Below are positions 13,101 through 25,100 of a DNA stretch of 64,000 nt, piece by piece. The stretch spans positions 19,213,518 through 19,277,517 of the forward strand of contig NW_024881313.1 in assembly GCF_018691265.1 (NCBI RefSeq). Direction: 5' to 3'. Origin of the DNA: Tyto alba (Eukaryota > Chordata > Aves > Strigiformes > Tytonidae). Under the pieces are notes generated by a model. It was not told the DNA's origin, ran no database searches, and saw only the letters and a program-made list of their open reading frames with translations. Both the position numbers and the translations under genes were made by a program. Positions within the stretch are counted from its first letter, which is position 1; every line of letters starts with the position of its first letter.

Positions 13101-16100
13101 TAGTAACAGATGCAGAATTTATCTCCTATTACACCATCGCAAAACTTGATGGCAAACTGTTTTCAGTGTACAGAAGAATCTGGAAAGTCCCAACACTCTA
13201 CACAGAAAACAACAAAAAAATCCTTACCTGTATCTAATGGCCAGTACTCAGCTCTGAAGCCAAGGTTGGTAAGAGAGGAAGCTCTGAATTTGATATAGAG
13301 ACTGTTCCGTGTAGATTGCACTCTAGATGGTACAGCTGTACCACAGTATTTGTTCAAAAGAGGAGAGTCTGTGTTGTTGCCATCTCTGACCTGAAGAACA
13401 TCGTATTCAAAATATCCCATACAAATGTCTATGATATTAAAGTTTTAAGCATGAATGAATTCATAAGAACCATATAAAAGAGATTCTTAGTGAGTCAAAC
13501 CCTACCCTTTCTTCTGCATGGTTTTTACTACAGGCACATACAATGCAACCTTATGACTGCCAGAGAAGCACTCTCCCACCCACTGGAGATGGTGATGTCA
13601 GATGGAGAAAAGACAAGATCTTACACCCTCAACAGTAACTGGCACATAAACCTCCAAAACTAGGTCTGTCTATTTAAAGATACCCGGTACTCATCACTGA
13701 TTATCAAAATGGTCATATAATCTTTGGAGGACCAAGAAAAGGTTTGTGATCCTATTAAGAATCTATCTACTATTCATAGTATATATGTGTGATTCTTTAC
13801 CTCAATGTAGTCCGAGTCACAAGTGGTTGTATTTCGAATGTCAAAGTTGGTAAAGTTAAGAATCACCACTTGGCTAGCTAACTGGGAGATGATCCACTCA
13901 CAGGTCTTTGGGTGAGGGGACATCTTGGGGTAGTAAGGTGAATGGATAGCACCTTCTCCAGACAAGAAGCCTCCACAAGCTGCCAAGAGAGACCAAGAAT
14001 CAGTACTTGTGATGAATGGTTGCAAGGAATTACTAATGTGATGTCTATCAAATATCACTATGAAATCAGAAGAAAACCACTCATAAAAACCTGTCTTTTT
14101 ACAACATCTACTACAGATCATCCAAGTAGTATTAAGAACATATTTAAAAAAACATATTGCTGTAAGTATAGCATAAACATGTATATACAGAAGACCAATC
14201 TAACTGTGCCCATGAAAACTAATAGATTTGACTCATTTGGTTCACAGACACAGATAGATTTGCTGGTGATTAAGAACTAAAAAATAGGAAAAAGTAAAGT
14301 CAAAAGATTTAGGCAGAATTATAGCTATATCATCCTTGATATGTTAGTGGTAAGCAATTTATCATTAGTAGAAGCAATAAGGGGTGCATTTCCAAGCATG
14401 CTAGGAAGGAGTGCCTACAACAGACCTACTGCAGACATCATCTTATCATTTCTAAAAGCAGAAATGAATCAATAAATTGACTTTATTTTTTTCTTTTATT
14501 TCTTTTGGAGTTTGTCTTAAACCCATTATATGGATATTATAGCACAGAAATGGCTGAACATGTCCAAATTACAGATCAGTTCATTGTACAAATCACCAGC
14601 TCCTCTTACCAACTTGGTAAATGGCCCTGAAGCTAGCCCTCTGCACAGAAGCATCAGACTTGAACTTGATCCAGAGGCTGTTGCTGGTAGAAGTGATTGG
14701 AGACATGACTGTACTATGACAGAATTTATTAATAATGGAAGACATCTCACTGTCACCATCTCGAACCTAGTCATCGAACAGAAAAAAAAAGAAAAATGTC
14801 AGATCGTAACAGCATTGGGATCTTCTATCCAGATAAAATTACAACCTCGCAAGAGCTGCTAAATAACAAAAGGAGTAACTATTTTACTTACAAATAAGAG
14901 GGGTAGAGCCATCACAGTAATTGGCACAAGCACATGATTTGCGAGAGCTCAGAAGAAGGACTTAATGATCAGCACAGAAGACACACAAATGCTACTGTCA
15001 CAGGACATTAGGATGAAACAGATCTTCTCAGCTTTCGTACAATTTGGGCCTATGCTTCCAAAAGTGACACCTTTAGTATGAGAGAGATAGGTAAGGTGCT
15101 CACCAGTGATAGCTATGAAATTTTTGCCAACACTAAAATCTGCTGGGGGAAAAAAGGGGGTATTTGTAATTTTCTTGCTTTGGTCATAAAGCTTCTAGTG
15201 ATTTTTCAATGGCATTTCTCCAGAAAAAGCACATGTCCCATCACACCCACGCATCAATGCAGTCAGACAGCTCACTAACAGGAGATGCAACTCTGAGTCC
15301 TTAAAGCAGTAAAGAGGTATAGTGACACCTTTCCATTACTTTATCCCAAGGGTTCAATGAATGATAGTGACAATGAAGCTGTATCGAGGAATCATTTTCA
15401 ACTTTTACCTTCTCCACTGCCACTCTACTGAACTCAATCAATTTGCTAATCAAAGGAGAAATGTATCTTATATGTTTTCCCAAAAGTTGATTATAAATCC
15501 TGCCTATCAAGGGGACTAGAAAGGAAAGAGGTATTTGCACCTCTGAACTTCAGGCCCTGAACCCACAGTCCATGGGAAAGAATAGATGTATCCAAGTGAC
15601 TGGGCAGAGCACTGGAATAGCCAAGGAGCTCTGAATGCCCTCTGAGGTGCCCAAGAGGGCAGCCAACAAGCTGAGGTCCAAAATCAGGCCCCCTGCTATT
15701 TGCCCAGGCAAAAAAAAAATGGAATTTTTCTCCCAAAGATTCTCCTAAAAAGAAAATAGGTATTTTCTGCTGTAGAAGTGGTGGTAGCTTATATAGCTGG
15801 AGCTGCTTTTAAATGCACCTATATGCTGTTGATTGACTCCAAAAAATTATTTCAGTGGCACTGATATTCCATATGTCATTGGCAAAGTCAGGGACATCCA
15901 GCTTTCAGGTTCCCTCTCATCACCTCTTCCTTCCTCCTCAGCTGTATTTCTCCATGGAGTGGGAGAGAAGGCAGGGGATCCTTGTCTGTGCCCTGGTGAG
16001 CAGGCAGTGGCTGGCCTGCTTTCCCAGCTTTGGCAATCTCTAGTTGATGAAGTGGTTTTCTGACTAACAGATATTTTTAATTTCCCTGGGACTTGAGTTG

Positions 16101-19100
16101 AAGGTGACAGAATTATTCTGGATTTACAGGAGAGAAACTGAGATGAGAAAATGTACAAAATCTTTGGACAGCAGTGAAAGCTTCCAGAAGTATAGTTCAC
16201 AGGAGTTTACATTTTTTCTTGAGCTGATTCTCCTTACATTTTTGGTTTATAAAGCCCAGTGAGTAGTGATAAAAATAACAGGTTCTCTAAACCATAGGAG
16301 TAGTATCTCCTATTGCCAGTTAGAAAGATGGCAAGGAGAAAGAGCTGCCTTGGCTAACACCTTACCTCTGCAGCGCCATGTCACTGTCTTTTATAAATAA
16401 GAAGTTTTATTGTCTCTAGTTTCTTATTGTAGATGCCTGGTCCCAGGCTGTTCCTTCCTCAGTAAAAGACTAAACATCCCTCTCTGAGCAAGTGCCTGTG
16501 AGCTGTGTCTAGCCCCTGTGGAAACTCTGCAGGTTTCCTGGTATCATCAGGGATGGGAGTAATCTGAGTCTTTTCAAAGTGACAAAACAATTGTCTGTGA
16601 GTCACTTTTAAAGTCATTTTAACACCTAAAAGCTATTTCCCTAGCTGAACTTCATTATAAAACCCAGTGAGACAGTATTTTAGAAAAGTGTACATGGAAA
16701 ACCAGGCATTGATAAAACAGCACAGTTCTTTAGTCATACCAACTGTCCCAGTCAGAAAACATCGGTCTTGTTTCTCTGCTCCGGGCTGAGTCACTGAGTG
16801 AGAGGGCAGGAAGAAGAGGACAGAAACACAGGGAAACCAAAAGGCTTGTGTGACTGATCAGCAAACAGCGAGGTAAATGCCTTGCTGAACTAATACAAAC
16901 TGATCACGTTCAACAGAAAAGGTTTTGTTTCTCTGGCTGCTGTGAATTTAGCTGCTGTTCTGCCAGCAATTAGGCAAGAGGAGTACCAGGCCAAACAAAC
17001 AAAAGCTGTCTGTTTTCATTAAACACACTTCCCCTCTCATTACAGAAATTAATTACACCTCATTCCAACCAAAGTCTCTGAATTAGAGGAGGAGGGAAGG
17101 GAACGATGTCAGCACAATAACATCTTTTAAAAACAGATTAACTGCACGGAGCTCACAGGGGCCTATTCCTCACTTGGTCAAGAAGAGATTAAACACAAAA
17201 CCAAACTCATGCTACCACTTATCTGCATAGCCAGCAGCACAGGACTCAGCTCTGCGCTGGGGCAGCAGGGCTTGCTTCTACCTGCTTCAGCTGCGGCAGC
17301 ACCTTTGCTAATCAACTGGGTGTCTGTGCCCAGTTTGTTTTAATTCTGTTTACTTCTGTGCGGTACAGCCACACTTTTACACAGTCAGCAGCACCCAGCA
17401 GTCATTCCATGTAGGATGAGGTATTTATGACTACAGGGAGAAACACAGGCTGGGTACGACAGCAGATGCCTTGAGACATGGCAAGTTGGGGTGCAGCACA
17501 GAGGACAACAGGGACAGGGTGACAGGAGAAGGGGCACAGGCCACTGACATCAAGAGCTTGTCATGGCTTTAGGGCACCACAGGCCTCACAGGCCCAGCCT
17601 TGCCTCTCCCAGGACCTCCTCACCCTGTCCATGGCCCAGGACTCCATGTCAGCTCCCCAGGGCCATGCGTCCCCACCCCAGTGACACTGCAGCAGGGCCG
17701 GTCTCCAGCTCCCCCCAGCCCTGCCCTGCCCAGCCATGGGCTCTGCTGAGCCAGGCTCATCCACATGCCCACGTCCTGGCCTGGCCGTGGTCCATCCCCA
17801 CCCCCACGGAGGTGCCTGCCTCCTGGCCCGGGCAGTGAGAGGGACTCGGACTGTGAGGTCCTGCTTCTGCCCCTTCGGGGAGCCCCCAGAGCCCTGGGGA
17901 GCCCCTGGCCTGCACAGCACCATGCCAAGCCCCACCCGTGGTCAGTTAAAGAAACGCAGACTGGGAGATGGACAAAATTGGGTTTAGGGGTAACAAAGAA
18001 AATGGAGAAATCGTACCTAGCATACTTAAAAAGGTACCCTAGTAGTAAATTCAGGTGTAGCATGAAGCTGCAGACCGTGAAGAGAGAGATAGGTGTAAAA
18101 ACAAATAGAAAAATCACCTCAAGCAGATCCCAGTTAAAATCAACATTACGATTGTATTCTTATTACATTTTCCATACAGAAACTTTCTAACTGTACTATT
18201 ATTTTTTCTGTAGTAAATAGATTTAGACTAGTAACAATTCTTGAATTAGACGTGTAATATTTCAGTTATGCTAACACTAAACTCCTGGCTTTACATATGT
18301 ATATATGTACATATGTATGTATATATAAATATATATATAGTGTGCTTCCTTTTTGTGCCAGAACAAGAATTTCCATATATCACCATGACTCCAGAAAATT
18401 CTGCATAGAGGCTATGGCATTTACCAAAGGTCCAAACTCCACCTTAATCATGTACAGCCAATCAAGAATTAGTGTTAAGCTAGGCAGATTTTATTTTCTC
18501 TTATCTTTGCATTATTCTAAATGTACAGTTCTGCTCTTTTAGCCCCTGTGACTTTTGGACCCTAATAAATTGGTACACTTGGTCCTTTGATTAACAACTA
18601 TTTCTGCAGTGGCCCTTGGGACAGAAATTATGCAGCATGGTTTTATACACACATGTAAGCAACCTTTCATAGCAACTGCTTAAGAAAAGTCACCTCAATA
18701 TAACTTGATGAACAATCAGTGTGACTCTCCAGCTCCATGTGGGTGAAGTTGAGGTATATTTTTTCATCCTCTGGCTGTCTGATAATGTAGATACATTGTC
18801 GGTTGTTGATATAAGGGTTAGGCCAGAAAGGGGACATGATAAACCCTTCACTATTTGTGTAATTTCCTCCACAACTTGGATCTGCTACATTAAGAAAAAA
18901 AATACATTACTTGAGATACTCACAAGTATGGTAACTCTTTCAGTTTAGGCTGCCTCTGTGCAATAGCTGCAAATCAAAGAGGCTTTCTGTATTATTAAAT
19001 ATCAAGTGTTAATTCCATCCATTCATATGCTATTGGGTATGTCACAGGAATGTCACAGACCAACCTTTAATGCTGAATTTTACTTACCAGGAGATGTTGT

Positions 19101-22100
19101 GTAGAGGATGTGGAAGCCTTTATCAGTAGCTAAGTTATCAGAGTGAAAGTGAATCCATGCATATGGACCAGTGGTTTGGAGTGGGGGTGGAGATGCAGTG
19201 CTACAGTATTTACCAAGGATGGGGTCTTGTGGAAGAAGACCATCTCGAATCTAGACAGAATGATAGATCAGTATTTAGGATTGTTAGATGTGTGCCAATT
19301 GTGAACAGTATGAACACTCTTAAAGTTATCTTGGGGACCTCAGGAGATGTTGTAGATGGTGGGTGGAGGGAAAGCTCATGGGAAGTTTCCTCCAAACACA
19401 CAGGAACCAAGAAACAGACCCATCAGCATAGCTGTGATGGAGATCCTAGGAGATTCATCAAGAGTTTTGTGAAAGGGAAAGAAAGTAACAAGAGACGTCT
19501 ACTGTTGAACTGTTTTCCTGAAATCATGTTCTGCATTGCGTGATTTTGGAGAACATGCTATTCCAAACCATCTTCTCATTTCCATGACTGGTTATTGGTG
19601 AGATCTATAACCATTACTTTGCAATTGAGAAAAAAGCTCACATATCAAGTCACGGACTGTACTATAATATGACTCTATTAATCTTAGTTCCCTATCCCTA
19701 ATAACTTTCCTTAGGCTGATTAATTCTCTGTGGGTTGACATTTGACAAGGAGTATAGAGACTGAACTTTGTAAGAAAGTGAAAGTTTCCTATTTGGCCTG
19801 AATCCCATCATCTTTAATTGCAAAACTCCACTTCAGTGAAGCAAGATCTCATCCTCTTTCTGATATACTGCCTGTACCTGACTGTGTATTGATGGCTGGA
19901 ATAAGTAAGTACAAATGAGCATTCCAAGCCAGGATTTGATTTTCAAACAGTCCTCTTCTGTATGTACAACAAGTTTTGAAATACTTTGTTTTGCAATAGC
20001 ATAACCATAAAATGGTGTCATAATCCACAATTAAACTTTACCTCTAAATGGTCACAACTGCAATTTTCATGGTGTTCTAGGCTTAATGTGCCAAAAGCAA
20101 ATGTGATGAAGAGGCCAGGACTGGTTGAGATGGTCCAGAAACAGTCTCTGTTTACAGGATAGTTACCAGGGTATCCTGGAGAGCTTATTGAACCGTAAGT
20201 ACCCGTCAGCTCACCACCACATTCTAACAGAAAAGAAACATGTAAGAACAGAGTCATTAACAATGCATGTCAGGTCAGAAGATGAATTCTCCTGTAGCAT
20301 CAAAACTAGGTACCACTTTTGGATCCAAAATAAATTCAAAAACAAAGAGCAAGCCAAACAAACCAACAAATTACTTCTTTCTTTTAATTTTACAATTAAT
20401 TCTACATCTCAATTATACAAGCAGAACTCCAAATATTTCCTGATTTGCACAGTAAAAGAAAGACTCATTCCCAGTTATGATGGAAATATCTTTAGAAGAA
20501 TGATCAGAAGCACTGTGTTTTGGATTTGATTTACAAAATTAATCTGAATTTCTGTACTTTGTAACTAGTCTTCATGCACAAAACTGTTTTAATTTTAAAA
20601 AAAATAACGTTAATTACAGAAAAGGCTGTTTTATATACTTGTAATAAAAACCCCCATCCCTCTCAGCATGAGAGTTGGGAATGGTAGGATTAACTTTTGT
20701 GTTATACCTAAGGAATAGTTAGTTTAGTCACATCTATACCTCTCTCTCTCTTTGCTTTCTTTCTTTTTTTCCCAAAAAAGATCTGTTTTCAGTATCCATA
20801 TTTGTCAATTAGTAATTATCTAGTAACGTAAATTGAACGAAAAAAAAAAACCACCAAAAATCACATTAAAAGAATTTCAATAAATACTTCTGGAAATAAG
20901 GAAACCATTTGCCCCCTGAATTTTCTATACTTTTTATACTTTATGGTTCTTTCAAGACACATCCCAATGCACCATTTTGTTTCTAAACAATACATAGAAC
21001 ACTGAAGTGAGATTGACATTGCACAAGATGATTTGTGGTTTATCTCTAGAAATGCACTGCCAGACCTCCTGGAAGAATCACAAAAGTGGCGTTACCAAGA
21101 ATTCAGGCAGAAATGTGCAACAAATCATACCAAAAAGCTCATAGACAATTTTAAATCAAATTCCCATCAATCTAACATGTTTGGAAAGCATAGTTCAACC
21201 GCCTTATCCTCTTGTAACTTGTCAGTGGCAAAAAAAGGTAACTTGCCTGCTCAAAGTACTAGATACTTCTGTGAGAAAAGAGAACTAATCAGAAGAATAG
21301 CATCTCCAGGAACACATGCTCTTTGGGGGATTCCTCATAGGACGTATAAAGCAGCCTTAAAAATCAGCAGAAAGTTATTCATGCAGAGGCCTAGAGTTGG
21401 AGTTTAAATATTTTAAAATTACATATATGTCTACATTTCAGCCTCACTCCCTAGTAAAATACTGTCCTACTGCTCCTAATGTTTCCTAATCAAAGGAAAT
21501 AAGTAATTCATTTTGCTCCAAAGCCATAAAGATGCTAAACAACTTGACAGTTCATCAAACTTACCAGGATCCCGAGATTCCCACTGAACAGTAAAACCTC
21601 CAGCTGTAATGGTGTGGTTTGAGTATAACCAAAAATACAGGGAGTTGTGGGAACTGAAAAGCTCTGCAGGAGGTGAGGAGCCACAGTATTTTCCCAGCAT
21701 GTGCATTGACGCCGAAGGCCCATCATGGATTTGAAGGAATTCAGTGTTACACTCATTACTTGCCTCCAGTTGGAAGAATGGGAAAATAATATGCACAATC
21801 TAAAAGAAAGTAACAAAACAAGAAATCTCTTTTTTCTTTTTTCCATCTGCTGATACACTGTTTATGCAGTAACTCTGCATAGAGCAGATATATGTGTTCA
21901 TGCAACTATAAGAATCTATGAGCTTTGGTGCCATTATGCCATTTCCTGAAAAGTTCCAGGACAGAAGAAGACACTACAGAATCCTAAGGGTCAAAAGGAA
22001 AGAGAGAAGATAGATAGGAAAGAATTTGGATGGGGAAGTTGGAAATAGCATTATTTCTATAAACTAATAATTGAGATCATTTGCCTGTGTCTGTTATATA

Positions 22101-25100
22101 TGTATATATTTTAAGCCATGTGAAAGGCTTGAAATACAGCATCAAATACTTTATTCCAGGTTTCCTATGTCAGTTTTCTCATCAGATAATTAACATTTCT
22201 CATCCTTGCTATGGTTGAAAGTGTTGTCATGGAAGTTAAAAAAATGTGGGGTTTTTTTTACATATAAAATCAGTGTCTCATAAACCCACTCTAGATACTA
22301 TAATTGAATATACAGCTTTATATTGTTCAGACTCCTCACTGATGTGCTCTAATATAGCTTTGCTGAAGACAGTAGTGGCTCTGAGGCTTAAAGCTGAGGA
22401 TATGTCACATACATATATATAGAATGCTGCATAAATCACTAGCAACCACTGGTTTCTATAACTACTTAATTCATCCCATTAAATGTCAAAAATAGAACAA
22501 ATATTTAGATCCCAAATAAGAAATCCCATGTTAAAGTGTGAAGTAACATATTTAGTAGTTATTTATAACCCAAGTGGAATTGTTAGTTGCAGATCAGAAT
22601 CAGAACATACATTTGAGTGCAACATTTAAAAATTAATCTTTAAAAAAATTAAAATGCTGTTATTACACAAAGCCATTGACAATATGAAATTAGTATTCCA
22701 CTCTTCTGGTGCTCAGAAATCAGAAACATTAAGCTGTTCTGGGGTCACTTAGCTCACGAACCAACTGTGGAGCCCATCTGAGCAAAGCTTTTCTCATGCA
22801 GCTATTTACAGATCACATGCTAAAGCAATGTAAAACAGGAACCTTCTCTAGCTGGTGGTAGGTGAATAAATTCTAACCCTTAGCTGCATGAGAAAACCTT
22901 GAAAACATAGCCCAGGCAAATTCTTAGGCTAAAGGAGCCTGAGGGCTTGTAAGGATCGGAAACTTACTCTTTTTGAAAAACTATTTATTCTGAGGGGATT
23001 GGGTCACAATATTGGAATATGTAGCATGAAGGTGGTCACGTTTGCTCTGATGAGCTGAGGGGTCCTGCAGAATAAGGGTTTTTTAACCCAAACTCTATTT
23101 TACCTTGTTGGGATTAGTTTGAACAACCCAAGCGCAGCTGACCCCACTGTTGTACTGCAGGCTGTTTGGGTTGTTAGGATAACTGAATGTCCCCCTGGAG
23201 CCTGAGAGATATCCTCCACAAACTGCAGAAAGAGAGAGAAAATGAAACATTAATTTGTGCTGTCACTATACAGACTTAAACAAAACCTAACTTTCTCACA
23301 TAGCTTGGACTTCCTAAACATTTAAAACAAGGATGAAAGATACTTCTATAAAAGACTCTTCAGGATTTCCTCTAAAGTGGGATGACATCACAAAAAATGA
23401 GCAAAATTACTCCCTGAGAGAAAAGTAGTTCCTGGAAAAATAACAAAGATTTTTAGTTGGAATATGTGGATACTGCCATAAGATGTAGTTTCCGTCTCAG
23501 GAAAACGTCCATCAACTAGTTTGTTTCCAGAAGACTACCCCCAGATCGAATCTTTAAATTTTTCACCTACAATGAAATGGCATTTAGAAGATAATATGAT
23601 ATAAAATTGTCTTTTTCAGTAGTGGTGCATCATAGAAGTTATACTTCAGATGTTTTATTGTGCCATCTATTCTTTTTTGATCAGATTTCTGGGCCAGGTA
23701 ATACCTCTCCTGATACACCATGGTCTCTTCTCTCACTGAGCCATTCAATAAGTGGAAGCTGTGAACTGGGAATTCCAAACAGCTACAGAAAAATATGTCC
23801 ATAAAGCACCCAAGATGCAATGCACATATAGCTACAGTGTACAGCAAAGAGCTGTAGCTTAACATTGAACTGATGCCAAAGAAATATTGATTTCTCAGCA
23901 AACTGAAGTATTTTGTTTCAAGGAGTTGTAAAAATAATTTTGTTTGAAGTGTCCATCTAAAACATCTCATCATTTCTCAAGCACATTCAGAATTATCATG
24001 TTATAAAATGTATTTTTTCCTCGGTTATGAACTAAATGAAGTTGATACATTATAATTTCTCACTGGATAAATACAGGATTTCTATCCTTTCTGTTATGAA
24101 TGGTTAAAAATAAATTTTTGCCCATATGTGTTTAATAATAAAACATTAGATATTTAAGGAAAATAGAAAAGAGCCTGAAGTAGCTCTAAAATAAAGCAGA
24201 TTTCACAGAGACTCAGTGGAAGTTTTACATTCTGTATTCTGTGAAAAGTTAATCTGTTTTCTTCTCAGCAACCTGCAATAAATATGAGCCATCTCACAGA
24301 TAGTTGTCACAGGGGCGCTCACTGGAATGCTATCCTGACCTTGTTTAATTAAAATTAATGGCAAAAAAGTCCCAAACATACAAAAAAAAGTGATATCAAA
24401 AAGAAATGTTAAAGGAAGGACCTTGCAGTCACCCTATAAAACTCAGAGTCCATTTTCATGGATAACATTTCTTCCATTAAATTTCTTTTTGTAAACTTTT
24501 TCTGGCTTTTCATCTTGACTAAAAATGTCAGGACCTCTCATCTTTGCAACAAATGAAATAATATGCACACAAGAGAAACATTAATATATTCTCTTGTAAA
24601 TCTGTTCTTCTTACATCAGATCCTCTTTCCCAGACAGTTTATCAGACCACTTTCTCAGGAACAGAGATATGATTTTAGGATGTCTGGCATCTAGTCAAGG
24701 CCAGTGAGTTTGCAGATCAACTTGTAACACTCCTACTGCTAAACAAAGCAGCTATAAACAAAACTCACAGAAAACTCTAACTTCAAGGGATTTTGGATTG
24801 AGACCTGTAATCCACCAAGAAGAGGACTGGGTTTTTCCATCACAACTTGGTTCTTATTCCCATATTAATCATATACATCAAGCATCTACTCTCTAAAGCC
24901 TGGTGGCCCATTTCTCCTGGGGAAGAGGTTCTGGCCATACCTTGCTGGGCAGTCTGGCACTGTGGTCCTGTCCAGGCACTGGTGCACTCACAGGAGTAGC
25001 TGTTGACCCCATCAGTGCAGGTCCCCCCATTCTGGCATGGGTTGCTAAGGCACTCATCAATGTTCTCTGTACAATTAGGGCCTGTCCAGCCTCCGTTACA

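Larger units (their letters stand above)
11755..14609 (-). other. CUBN: CUBN introns 18-21 (between exons 18 and 22)
   Basis: Gaps of about 1010 (11755-12764), 246, 410 (13391-13800) and 630 nt (13980-14609). I see nothing beyond ordinary AT-rich intron sequence and splice sites. Confidence 0.6.
14767..18693 (-). other. CUBN: CUBN intron 17, 3.9 kb
   Basis: Mostly ordinary intron sequence. It contains a compositionally distinct GC-rich block at about 17460-17940 and an AT microsatellite at 18293-18340 (separate entries). No exon-like CUB or EGF sequence was found. Confidence 0.75.
19251..24940 (-). other. CUBN: CUBN introns 12-15
   Basis: Introns at 19251-20041, 20224-21564, 21800-23103 and 23223-24940. 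They are AT-rich and I see no transposon body, RNA gene or extra exon in them. Confidence 0.6.

Noticed and set aside
17561..18190. Overlapping open frames of 83-165 codons on both strands
   Set aside because: GC-rich DNA with few stops; frames overlap in several phases and both strands, Pro/Arg/Gly-rich, and no domain or splice context.
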